Of a DNA stretch of 31,188 nucleotides, positions 23,598 through 29,519 are shown in pieces (positions within the stretch are counted from its first letter, which is position 1; each line of letters opens with the position of its first letter). The notes under the pieces were generated by a model. It made no database searches and was not told the origin of the DNA. It saw nothing but the letters and a program-made list of their open reading frames with translations. The stretch spans positions 1 through 31,188 of IMG/VR virus record IMGVR_UViG_3300030202_000083; one strand, 5' to 3'. This DNA comes from a virus. Position numbers and translations under genes: made by a program.

Positions 23598-24851
23598 TTA
23601 TTCTTCAAACGCCCAAGCAGCGCCATAAGCAGCATAAGCAGAGACCCAAGATGTAGACGTACCTATTTGAACCGGAGAAGAATAACTAGTAGTATTACCT
23701 CTTCCTATTGCTCCTGCTCCTCCATTTCCCCATGACCAGAGAGTTCCATCAGTTTTTGTTTTTGCCCAGCTTGTCTGAAACTCAGGGTCACCCGATGCTG
23801 ATGGGCCAACACCGTTTAAGTTACCAAACCCTAGAATATTAGAACCACCAGAGTCAGTTACACCAAACCCTGCCCAAGTTGTTAGTGATCCAATTTGAAC
23901 TGGAGAAGATACACAATCATTAACACCTGTTCCCGGTCCTTCAAAACCCAACTGACCGCGACGGTTTAGCCCCCAAGAAAACATAGTACCGTTTGCTTGT
24001 ACTGCAACACACTGATTATATCCAAGTGCTATACTTGTAAAAGTTTCACTTCCTGAGACTTGAACAGGACTAGACTGATTAGCAGCACCTCCAACGCCAC
24101 CACGTTCATTATTTCCTAAATTACCGTAGTAATTATTACCCCAGCAGAATGTTTTACCATCACTCCTAATTCCCGCTGCTGCGTCTCCACCGCAGCTAAT
24201 ATCTATCCAACCTGTATAGGTACCAATTTGAACTGGAGAACTGATATTAGCTGAAGAACCATTTCCTAATCGTCCACCAAGACCGGAACCCCATGACCAG
24301 ATGGTTCCATCAGTTTTAAGAGCAGTGGTAAAGTACCTTCCCATCATAACTTTTTTCCAAGTGGTCAAGGCACCTACTTGAACTGGAGAAGAATAATTAG
24401 TAGTATTACCTCTTCCTAGTGCGCCCTGCGCACCGCATCCCCACATCCAAAGACTTCCATCAGTTTTTATAGCCGCTGATCTAGGTTTGATCTGACCCCC
24501 GCTTTGTCCTTGCCTTACAGTACTAATCCAAGCCCAAGTTGTTAAAGAACCTATTTGAACTGGAGAAGAAAGATCCGTTGTATTACTATGTCCTGTTGCA
24601 CCGTAAAGACCATCACCACAGGACCACATACTTCCGTCAGGTTTTAGAAATAAAGAATGTCCTCTACCACTTACACAAGCTCGCTGCCAATCTCCTGCAG
24701 CGCCTAGTTGAACAGGAGAAGATAGAGCAGTGGTGTTACCTAACCCTAAACCACCGTTATCATTGTTTCCCCATACAAAAAGTTTTTTACCAGAAGCACC
24801 TCCCCCAGTAGCAACAGATGCTGCCATTAAAGCTTTTTTTACATTAGGCAT
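23598..24851 (-). CDS. RCC1-repeat beta-propeller protein A (417 aa)
   Basis: After the leader MPNVKKALMAASVATGGGAS there are seven RCC1-type repeats, each ending in SSPVQ (ALSSPVQLG, DLSSPVQIG, NYSSPVQVG, NISSPVQIG, NQSSPVQVS, CVSSPVQIG, SYSSPVQIG). The WG-x-x-x-x-G-x-L/I-G turn and a K[TS]DG[TS]-[LI]W-S/M-WG strand recur. This predicts a seven-bladed propeller filling the whole protein, with no extra domain. It is a paralogue of the next gene, sharing leader, repeat number and motif, so the pair arose by tandem duplication. Its repeats are more regular than those of protein B. It probably is a receptor-binding or fibre-decoration protein. TAGGAGAG precedes the ATG. Confidence 0.85.
   Translation of the reverse strand: MPNVKKALMAASVATGGGASGKKLFVWGNNDNGGLGLGNTTALSSPVQLGAAGDWQRACVSGRGHSLFLKPDGSMWSCGDGLYGATGHSNTTDLSSPVQIGSLTTWAWISTVRQGQSGGQIKPRSAAIKTDGSLWMWGCGAQGALGRGNTTNYSSPVQVGALTTWKKVMMGRYFTTALKTDGTIWSWGSGLGGRLGNGSSANISSPVQIGTYTGWIDISCGGDAAAGIRSDGKTFCWGNNYYGNLGNNERGGVGGAANQSSPVQVSGSETFTSIALGYNQCVAVQANGTMFSWGLNRRGQLGFEGPGTGVNDCVSSPVQIGSLTTWAGFGVTDSGGSNILGFGNLNGVGPSASGDPEFQTSWAKTKTDGTLWSWGNGGAGAIGRGNTTSYSSPVQIGTSTSWVSAYAAYGAAWAFEE
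23661..24421 (-). repeat. Near-identical RCC1 repeat-unit DNA (copies at 23661-23712 and 24373-24421)
   Basis: The stretches encoding the TNYSSPVQV/TSYSSPVQI strands of blades 3 and 7 in RCC1 protein A differ at only a few bases over about 45 bases. Shorter copies of the same motif occur in the other blades and in the neighbouring RCC1 gene. The DNA similarity indicates recent duplication or gene conversion and would allow blade swapping by recombination. The units are coding and not evenly spaced, so they are not a CRISPR array. Confidence 0.7.
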
Positions 24852-24864
24852 CTAGACTCTCCTA

Positions 24865-25608
24865 CTACGGGGTCTTACTATCTAAACTAGCTGCCATTCC
24901 ATGGTAAATAGTTCCACCGTCTGTGGTCACAAAAACTAAAATATCTAACCCAGCGGCTGTAAGAGTAGGAGCAGTGCCACCGGGGAAGTCAACAGATCCT
25001 GGCCAGTTTACAGTTTGTGAACCTCCGTTGGTGAGGAAAAGTGTAAAGCCACAGAGTTCATCACTAGCAGTGGGGTTACTAAAAGTAAAAGTAGTAGTAC
25101 CTGTATCAACGGTAGCTGTTACATTGTTACCTAGGCTAATGTCAATATCTTGGGTACCACCTCCTATTGATCCAATAGCATTTGTAATTTCACCGTAGTC
25201 CTTTAGATTTATTTCACTCACTGTTCCAGCGGATATTGCTGCAGCAGCAAGAGAAGTAAGGTTAGCTCCACTGGCGGCGGGGAGAGTAGCAGGAAACCTA
25301 GCATCTGGGAGGGTCCCACTGCCTAAGTTAGTTGCGTTTAAAGCAGTGAGGTTGACGCCACTGGCAGCTGGGAGGGTGGCGGGAAACCGTGCGTCAGGGA
25401 CCGTGCCACTGGCAAGGTTAGTTGCATTAAGATCTGTAAGACCAGACCCGTCACCGCTACCACCAGAAGCTAAAAATGTAGAAGTAAGGGCGGTACCGTT
25501 TAACTCAGCTCCCGTTGCTAAGTTTACCTTACCTGTACCGTTACCGCTAAGATTAAGATCCCCATTTAAGGTGGCGCCTGTTACAGCATCTGTTTTTAAT
25601 GTACTCAT
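24865..25608 (-). CDS. Tail fibre-like protein with a 30-residue tandem repeat (247 aa)
   Basis: The N-terminus (MSTLKTDAVTGATLNGDLNL) and Gly/Thr/Asn-rich composition are typical of phage fibre shafts. A 30-residue unit containing NATNLxSGTxPDARFPATLP is repeated twice in tandem, as expected for a trimeric fibre shaft. The C-terminal part (LKDYGEITNAIG, DISLGNNVTATVDTGTTTF, LCGFTLFLTNGGSQTVNWP and a final strand) is like the globular end domain of other fibre-like genes. It lies between another fibre-like protein and the RCC1 pair, in what appears to be the adsorption cassette. Its partners are unknown. Confidence 0.75.
   Translation of the reverse strand: MSTLKTDAVTGATLNGDLNLSGNGTGKVNLATGAELNGTALTSTFLASGGSGDGSGLTDLNATNLASGTVPDARFPATLPAASGVNLTALNATNLGSGTLPDARFPATLPAASGANLTSLAAAAISAGTVSEINLKDYGEITNAIGSIGGGTQDIDISLGNNVTATVDTGTTTFTFSNPTASDELCGFTLFLTNGGSQTVNWPGSVDFPGGTAPTLTAAGLDILVFVTTDGGTIYHGMAASLDSKTP
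25261..25440 (-). repeat. 90-bp tandem repeat (two copies) in a fibre gene
   Basis: Bases 25261-25350 and 25351-25440 are two copies of one 90-base unit with scattered differences and no length change. Each encodes 30 residues including SGTxPDARFPATLPAASG. The exact multiple of three keeps the frame, so copy number can change without breaking the fibre. Confidence 0.85.
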
Positions 25609-25620
25609 TGTTCAATCCTC

Positions 25621-26319
25621 TTATATTAATGTAAGATTACCATTAACAGTTAAAGTAGTTCCAGAAGCTATCGTTATAGGAGCTGTTCCTGAAGCGTTCT
25701 CTATAGTGGTAATAACTGTATCTGTATTTAACTCTTGTTCATTGATACGGAAGATATCTCCGGGTCCTGTGGTGGGATCACCCGTATCCCCGTTGTCACC
25801 TTTAAAGAAACCACCTCCTGCTCCTGCATCTACAAAACTTAATGTATCAGTTCCATTGGTCTGCAGCACTTGACCATTGTTACCAGCAGAAGAAGGATAA
25901 GTCAAGACCCCAGCAAGTAAACTAGTGGCAGATACAGTAGCCCCACCTATGGCAGTGGCAGTTAGGTCTGTAAGACTAAGAGAAGGGTTAATTCTAGCAG
26001 TAACACTGGTGAGTGCAGTGCTAACAGAGGTACCCTCCTCTGTCAGGAGGATTGTCCCGTCATTGGCGGTTAAAGCTTTAAAACCACCAAGGGCTATATT
26101 ATTAAGCTGATCTGCTGTGGCAGTAAGAACTGTACCCCGGAGAGCAAACTGGCCCGTGACGTTTAACTGTGCCGTACTCATAGAGATAGGGGCAGCAGTT
26201 CCTCCACCATCTTGAATAGCCCTGACTGTACCGTCAAGACCATCATTAGGATTTTCTGCATTGACTTGCAGCAAATCCTTGTAAGTGTTAGCTATCAGTT
26301 GGTTTGTTAGATCAGCCAT
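25621..26319 (-). CDS. Tail fibre / structural protein (232 aa)
   Basis: The sequence starts MADLTNQLIANTYKDLLQVN, followed by a beta-rich Thr/Ala/Gly shaft. YPSSAGNNGQVLQTNGTDTL is a very common fibre element, usually followed by a strand (SFVDAG here). A short collagen-like patch (KGDNGDTGDPTTGPGD) follows, and then a C-terminal beta segment that ends in TLTVNGNLTLI. It has AAAGGA about ten bases ahead of its ATG. It is first in a run of fibre and propeller genes. Function is probably a fibre or baseplate-connecting protein; no receptor specificity can be read. Confidence 0.7.
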   Translation of the reverse strand: MADLTNQLIANTYKDLLQVNAENPNDGLDGTVRAIQDGGGTAAPISMSTAQLNVTGQFALRGTVLTATADQLNNIALGGFKALTANDGTILLTEEGTSVSTALTSVTARINPSLSLTDLTATAIGGATVSATSLLAGVLTYPSSAGNNGQVLQTNGTDTLSFVDAGAGGGFFKGDNGDTGDPTTGPGDIFRINEQELNTDTVITTIENASGTAPITIASGTTLTVNGNLTLI

Positions 26320-26333
26320 AATAAATTATTCCT

Positions 26334-26573
26334 TTACTTACGGCTTTTCCTTTTCAAACCAAAGACGCCGCTTCTTCCTTCTTTCTTACTACTCTTCTTT
26401 TTTCTGGCTCCTTGAGCTTCATCACGCCTAGACTTAAAGCTCTGGCTTTTCTTTCCTCTACGTGCTGCAAGACTTTCGTCTTCTCTGTCCTTATAACCTT
26501 GACGCTTGGCAGTCTTCTTCGCTGGCTTCTTTTTCTTCATGTCTTTCTTGGCATTAAAATAAGCTCTTGGCAT
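26334..26573 (-). CDS. Very basic small protein with an internal repeat (79 aa)
   Basis: I start this protein at the ATG at 26573 (MPRAYFNAKKD) because AGGAG lies nine bases upstream; a TTG three codons earlier would overlap that site. The protein is extremely rich in Lys and Arg. It has an approximate repeat: DREDESLAARRGKK and then SRRDEAQGARKKK. There are no cysteines and no hydrophobic core, so it is probably disordered and binds nucleic acid or an acidic surface. It is one of several basic proteins between the adaptor and fibre genes, and may be a virion protein that contacts packaged DNA. Not recognised as a named family. Confidence 0.6.
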   Translation of the reverse strand: MPRAYFNAKKDMKKKKPAKKTAKRQGYKDREDESLAARRGKKSQSFKSRRDEAQGARKKKSSKKEGRSGVFGLKRKSRK

Positions 26574-26588
26574 TGTGATCAACTCCTT

Positions 26589-26876
26589 TTATATAAAGTT
26601 CCATTCAGTGGTAGTGTCTTCCCATTTAGTTGTAACAGTTTCCCAACTTTTATTTCTATCTTCATTACTAGGTGGTCTTGCATCTCTGATAAATTCTTTG
26701 TCTACTGGAAATTTTACCCTATTTTGTGGGTCTGTTACAAGATTAAAAATACCATCACTTTCACTCTTTGCAACAATAAACTCTGTTCCCGGTTCCTTGA
26801 CTCTTTGATCAAGAGGAAAACGAAACCCTGATCTATCACTGATAAAGAATGCTTTCTTACCTATTGGTGTAGCCAT
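26589..26876 (-). CDS. Small structural-type hypothetical protein (95 aa)
   Basis: The first half contains FFISDRSGFRFPLDQRVKEPG, a pattern I recall from small marine phage proteins in the head-tail region. The C-terminus ends in an aromatic-rich repeat-like tail (WETVTTKWEDTTTEWNF). There are no cysteines, no signal peptide and no catalytic motif. It begins directly after the stop of the DUF6321-like gene and precedes the basic 79-residue protein. The Trp-spaced tail suggests an amphipathic strand that packs against a larger virion protein. Function unknown. Confidence 0.6.
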   Translation of the reverse strand: MATPIGKKAFFISDRSGFRFPLDQRVKEPGTEFIVAKSESDGIFNLVTDPQNRVKFPVDKEFIRDARPPSNEDRNKSWETVTTKWEDTTTEWNFI

Positions 26877-27173
26877 TTAACATTTCCACCTTTTTCTAGC
26901 TTGTCTTAGTCTTGAGTTAGGATTCTTTGCAGCTTTTGGAAACTTCTTCATTTGACCTGCAGATCTGGCGCAGTAGCTCTTACGTCTATTTGCATCCTTA
27001 CTACCCTTCTTCACAGATCCGGTAACAGCTGTCTTTAGCTTACTACCCGGGTTGTCTCTCCGGTACTTTGCCACACCCTTCTTGGTCATACCTGCACCAG
27101 CTTTGGTAGGTCTTTTCTGTCCACCGCTGATGCTATGACCTTTCATAGTACCTTTTCGTTTCTTAACTGCCAT
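26877..27173 (-). CDS. Basic DUF6321-like protein (98 aa)
   Basis: I start at the ATG at 27173, which overlaps the upstream stop by one base (TGATG); a GTG one codon earlier is also possible. The core KAGAGMTKKGVAKYRRDNPG (24-43) followed by SKLKTAV and KKGSKDANRRKSYCARSAG (55-73) matches the pattern I know as DUF6321. It ends in RKRWKC. The two cysteines (68 and 98) flank a basic segment. Related proteins are known from marine phages and some large DNA viruses, with no established function. It is strongly positively charged, so binding to nucleic acid or the capsid interior is plausible. It sits in a run of similar basic proteins. Confidence 0.65.
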   Translation of the reverse strand: MAVKKRKGTMKGHSISGGQKRPTKAGAGMTKKGVAKYRRDNPGSKLKTAVTGSVKKGSKDANRRKSYCARSAGQMKKFPKAAKNPNSRLRQARKRWKC

Positions 27174-27592
27174 CACCTTTTCTTCTTTGCAAAAGTTTTA
27201 ACATTGGTAGGCTTACCACCTACACCTTGCTTCACTGATCTTTTGCGTTGAACAGCAGACTTCTTTTGTCCAGCTGTCATACGCTTTGCCTTGGCCAGCG
27301 GAACACACTTAGGGTATTTTCTTTTGGAACCTGTGGCAGACTTTCTTCCACAAGGTTGAAACTTACCGTTCTTCTTAGGAGCACCTATGTCTACCCATTC
27401 TTCACCTACCCACTTTCTCAGACCACCTCCTGTCTTGGCTCCTACAAGTTTTTTCTTCTTTCCTTTTTTCTTTCCCCCGGGTTTGACTTTACCAGAACAA
27501 ACAGCAGAGGCGTACATATTTGCGTAAGCTGAAGGGTAAACATCAAACTTACGTTTAGCCGCTGCCTTTCCTTTGGGGCAGAGTTTAGCCAT
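27173..27592 (-). CDS. Basic two-module protein, DUF5872-like C-terminal half (139 aa)
   Basis: The N-terminal module (1-38) has the pattern C5...AKRKFDVYPSAYANMYAS..C32, which recurs in small marine phage proteins. A lysine-only linker (41-48) follows. The second module has GGGLRKWVGEEWVDIG (55-70), then GKFQPCGRKS and KYPKCVPLAKAKRMT; this resembles DUF5872. Cys5, 32, 81 and 96 could bind metal or form disulfides. The charge is extremely positive. Function is unknown; similar basic proteins occur near phage structural genes, and I infer a virion-associated or DNA-binding role. It overlaps the next gene by one base and starts one base after the adaptor-like gene. Confidence 0.65.
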   Translation of the reverse strand: MAKLCPKGKAAAKRKFDVYPSAYANMYASAVCSGKVKPGGKKKGKKKKLVGAKTGGGLRKWVGEEWVDIGAPKKNGKFQPCGRKSATGSKRKYPKCVPLAKAKRMTAGQKKSAVQRKRSVKQGVGGKPTNVKTFAKKKR

Positions 27593-27593
27593 T

Positions 27594-28283
27594 CTATACT
27601 ATCCTTAATCTTGGAGAGATAAACAAACTTACCCGTTCTTTGTCTGCTTCCAGAGCCGTAGCCAAAAGACTTTCGTAGTGAGCTTGGAGCATGGTGATAC
27701 GTTCTGTAGGAACATTAGGTCTCTTGAGACTTAGGTAGTAAGCAAGACCTACAGTGAGACAGGGAAGAAATCTGAAAGGAACATCTGCATTTTCCAGAGC
27801 ACTTCTGTTAACATCTTTCAAACGCTTCATTCTGTACTGTCTAAAGGTATAGGTATCTGCTGCATCAGGAACAGGAAAGACAAATATCTTCATGTTGTCC
27901 CTGCCTTTAAGACTGGCAAACTGAGTAGGTCTTCCTGCTGTAGCTTTGTTGGTGATAGCTTCGTATTCTTCAAAGGACATACGGTTCATCTGAAAGTCAT
28001 TAGAGTTAGAAGACAACCTGATATACCCGTTGAGAACATCTACTGTGTCATCGTCTAGAGTATACTCAGCTACATTCTGAGTAAGAACAGTAGACTTTAT
28101 ATCTGTACCCCAGAGAAGAACACCTCTGTTCTGCCAATCAGTAAGAAGAAGATTAAGAGAACGTCTGGCAGTGATACCATCATTACCTAGTTCTGGCTCT
28201 CCTCCTATCATGGAAAAGGCTTCTTCTATCACCTCGTCTATAAAGAAGGTAGCGTCAAAGTCTGATGTAGTTGCAACTGCCAT
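27594..28283 (-). CDS. Head-tail adaptor-like protein (229 aa)
   Basis: The N-terminal helix EVIEEAFSMIGGEPELGNDG followed by ITARRSLNLLLTDWQNRGV is a strong signature of the adaptor family that joins portal and tail in podovirus-like marine phages (P22 gp4-like in role). Later motifs fit too: AEYTLDDDTVDVLNGYIRL, AGRPTQFASLKGRDNM, and the beta segment IFVFPVPDAADTYTFRQYRM. It would bind the portal ring and pass DNA to the tail nozzle. It lies between membrane and metal-binding small genes upstream and basic proteins downstream. A second, differently built adaptor-like gene lies at 30593-31188. Confidence 0.75.
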   Translation of the reverse strand: MAVATTSDFDATFFIDEVIEEAFSMIGGEPELGNDGITARRSLNLLLTDWQNRGVLLWGTDIKSTVLTQNVAEYTLDDDTVDVLNGYIRLSSNSNDFQMNRMSFEEYEAITNKATAGRPTQFASLKGRDNMKIFVFPVPDAADTYTFRQYRMKRLKDVNRSALENADVPFRFLPCLTVGLAYYLSLKRPNVPTERITMLQAHYESLLATALEADKERVSLFISPRLRIV

Positions 28284-28286
28284 AAC

Positions 28287-28475
28287 TTATCTATTCCTCA
28301 TCCACGCTGGTTTCACAGGACCACCTACAGCATACTCAATAGGACCTCCTCCAGCATACTGAGAAGGTTTAGATTTCATATAAGGCACACGCCTACCAGA
28401 AGGTAGCTCCTGCGTTACCTTAACTTTTTTTGATCCAAAAGGTTTTACCGTGAGGTCAAATTTTTCAAAAGCCAT
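28287..28475 (-). CDS. Small hypothetical protein with GGP repeats (62 aa)
   Basis: This short basic protein starts MAFEKFDLTVKPFGSKKVKV and has two close GGP elements (YAGGGPIEYAVGGPVKP). It has no cysteines or membrane segment. I do not recognise it. Its ATG overlaps the stop of the holin-like gene by one base (TAATG), and the adaptor-like gene starts three bases after it, so it is probably co-translated with both. Confidence 0.55.
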   Translation of the reverse strand: MAFEKFDLTVKPFGSKKVKVTQELPSGRRVPYMKSKPSQYAGGGPIEYAVGGPVKPAWMRNR

Positions 28476-28753
28476 TAGGACCTATACCTTTCTTTTGATT
28501 CTTTTAATAAGGGATCTGAGCTATGTTGTAGAACTGTGTCTAGCTTAGAGTCCATTCTTTGTATTAAAGTTTCTACTCTGTTACTCTTATCTATCAGAGC
28601 AATTATAATTTCATCTTGACTCTTTAGCGCGGTTGCTACATCTCTAAGCATAAAATGTAAAAGTTTCCAAGCTGCTGCACCCGCTCCTATGGTGGCAACT
28701 ATGGCAAGCCCGTAATCTGAAATAGCCTGAAATACACTAAAGTCCTCCACCAT
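28475..28753 (-). CDS. Holin-like small membrane protein (92 aa)
   Basis: One transmembrane segment (about residues 15-37: GLAIVATIGAGAAAWKLLHF and neighbours) is followed by a helical cytoplasmic-type tail with many charged residues (ALKSQDEIIIALIDKSNRVE, then RMDSKLDTVL). This matches the shape of small holins of the BhlA type. AAGGA lies five bases ahead of its ATG, just after the stop of the metallothionein-like gene. A second ATG four bases upstream is out of frame. No endolysin is visible next to it, so lysis function is inferred. A second small membrane protein with the opposite order (coil first, then membrane) is at 15864-16070. Confidence 0.5.
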   Translation of the reverse strand: MVEDFSVFQAISDYGLAIVATIGAGAAAWKLLHFMLRDVATALKSQDEIIIALIDKSNRVETLIQRMDSKLDTVLQHSSDPLLKESKERYRS

Positions 28754-28764
28754 TCATATCCTTT

Positions 28765-28887
28765 CTATTCTCCAGTTGGTTGTGTACAGCCACACCCCCC
28801 TTCTTTAGAACAAGAACAATCATCACACCCTGTGCATTGGCAAGAGGGGTTGCCGCACGCTTTCTCTGTTGTATATTCGTCAGACAA
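28765..28887 (-). CDS. Cysteine-rich metallothionein-like peptide (40 aa, TTG start)
   Basis: I found this frame by reading the gap between neighbouring genes. From the TTG at 28887 it encodes 40 residues, starting MSDEYTTEKA and ending TQPTGE. Eight residues are cysteine: C11, C16, C18, C21, C24, C26, C32 and C34. Three CxC pairs and two CxxC spacings are the mark of small metal-thiolate proteins (metallothioneins) that bind Zn, Cu or Cd; there is no aromatic residue in the Cys region. AAAGGA lies seven bases before the TTG, and the preceding gene ends inside this one (eight-base overlap), which supports translation. No ATG exists in this frame before the upstream stop. It has no signal peptide, so it would act in the cytoplasm or virion. 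A zinc-ribbon or iron-sulfur protein is less likely. Confidence 0.7.
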   Translation of the reverse strand: MSDEYTTEKACGNPSCQCTGCDDCSCSKEGGCGCTQPTGE

Positions 28888-29047
28888 TGTTTGGTCCTTT
28901 CCTTGCAGCCCCGTAACCTTGACCAGTGGGTCTGCCTACGATTGCATCCAACATCTTTGTAGAAGTTGGAGGATTCTGGTCTATATCCTTTGAAGTCTGT
29001 GGTTTATTGAAAGCTTCTAGTTTTTTCTCTTTAAGTGTTTCAGCCAT
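28880..29047 (-). CDS. Small hypothetical protein (55 aa)
   Basis: This frame was translated by hand: 55 residues starting MAETLKEKKLEAFNKPQTSK and ending GYGAARKGPNIV. The ATG is eight bases after an AGAGGA site that lies within the last codons of the upstream gene. The end GQGYGAARKG is like the Gly/Arg-rich tails of the two lysine-rich neighbours (GKGxGxALRGF), which suggests a relation or shared binding partner. It overlaps the Cys-rich peptide by eight bases. No cysteines, membrane segments or catalytic motifs are seen. Function unknown. Confidence 0.65.
   Translation of the reverse strand: MAETLKEKKLEAFNKPQTSKDIDQNPPTSTKMLDAIVGRPTGQGYGAARKGPNIV
28895..28900 (-). promoter_or_regulatory. 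Shine-Dalgarno site for the TTG-started Cys-rich peptide
   Basis: AAAGGA on the minus strand lies seven bases before the TTG at 28887-28885, inside the codons near the end of the preceding 55-residue gene. Spacing and strength are those of the other genes here, and it is the main reason to accept the unusual start codon. Confidence 0.65.
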
Positions 29048-29049
29048 GA

Positions 29050-29517
29050 TTAAAATCCTCTCAGTGCTACACCTGCTCCTTTACCGGAGAAGTTAGCTCT
29101 TTTTCTTATAGTAGTCTTCTTTACTTTACCGCCTTTTTTTCTTTTTGTAGTTTCTCCTTTAGCAGGTAGGCGCATTCTCTTTTGTGAACTAGGGGTTGTT
29201 GGAGACTGCGTTACCTTCTCTGCAACTTTTTCTTTTGCATCTGATGCTGCAAGAGCTTCGGCCCGTTTCTTACGAAACTTTGGGTCCTTCATTTTTTCTT
29301 TTCTTCTTACTTCGTTAGGGTTTATTTGCGGATCAGCCTGTCTAGCAGTTTTACCTTCCGCAGCTTTTTTTGCATCCTTTGCCGCCTTCTCTGCAGCCTT
29401 TGCAGCTGCTTCTTCTTTCTGCATCTTTGCAATACGTGCTCTATTTGCAGCTGCATCTCCTACTTGTTCAGAGTCAAACATTCCTCTTATTATTTGTTTC
29501 ATTCCTCCTTTAATCAT
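29050..29517 (-). CDS. Lysine/alanine-rich virion-type protein with FSGKGxGxALRGF tail (155 aa)
   Basis: The protein starts MIKGGMKQIIRGMFDSEQVG. Its middle is a long Ala/Lys/Glu-rich helix, probably a coiled coil (RIAKMQKEEAAAKAAEKAAK and onward). The basic C-terminal third ends FSGKGAGVALRGF, nearly the same as the end of the next gene upstream. Composition is that of a nucleic-acid-binding or histone-like protein. A second ATG five codons in has AGGAGG too close to it, so I keep the first. The gene begins two bases after its neighbour's stop, using a site within that stop region. Role is probably structural; not a recognised family. Confidence 0.6.
   Translation of the reverse strand: MIKGGMKQIIRGMFDSEQVGDAAANRARIAKMQKEEAAAKAAEKAAKDAKKAAEGKTARQADPQINPNEVRRKEKMKDPKFRKKRAEALAASDAKEKVAEKVTQSPTTPSSQKRMRLPAKGETTKRKKGGKVKKTTIRKRANFSGKGAGVALRGF
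29056..29061 (-). promoter_or_regulatory. Shine-Dalgarno embedded in the LRGF codons
   Basis: AGAGGA, part of the codons for the Arg-Gly of the C-terminal LRGF, lies eight bases ahead of the ATG at 29047. The same arrangement and spacing occurs at 29526-29531, so the conserved protein end also serves as the ribosome site for the next gene. Confidence 0.7.
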
Positions 29518-29519
29518 AA

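Noticed and set aside
22440-24760. Repeated short DNA motifs resembling a CRISPR array
   Set aside because: Units are coding, diverged and unevenly spaced; they encode RCC1 blades, with no leader or cas genes.
22387-24851. Diversity-generating retroelement variable region in the RCC1 or fibre genes
   Set aside because: No reverse transcriptase, no template repeat and no adenine-specific difference pattern is visible in the window.
25346-25873. Long open frame of 175 codons on the plus strand
   Set aside because: It runs antisense across two fibre genes and their junction; composition is a shadow of the Ala/Thr-rich sense strand, and there is no ribosome site.
28780-28962. Plus-strand open frame of 60 codons in the gap between small genes
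   Set aside because: It covers the minus-strand 55-residue and Cys-rich genes, both of which have good ribosome sites; the plus frame has none.
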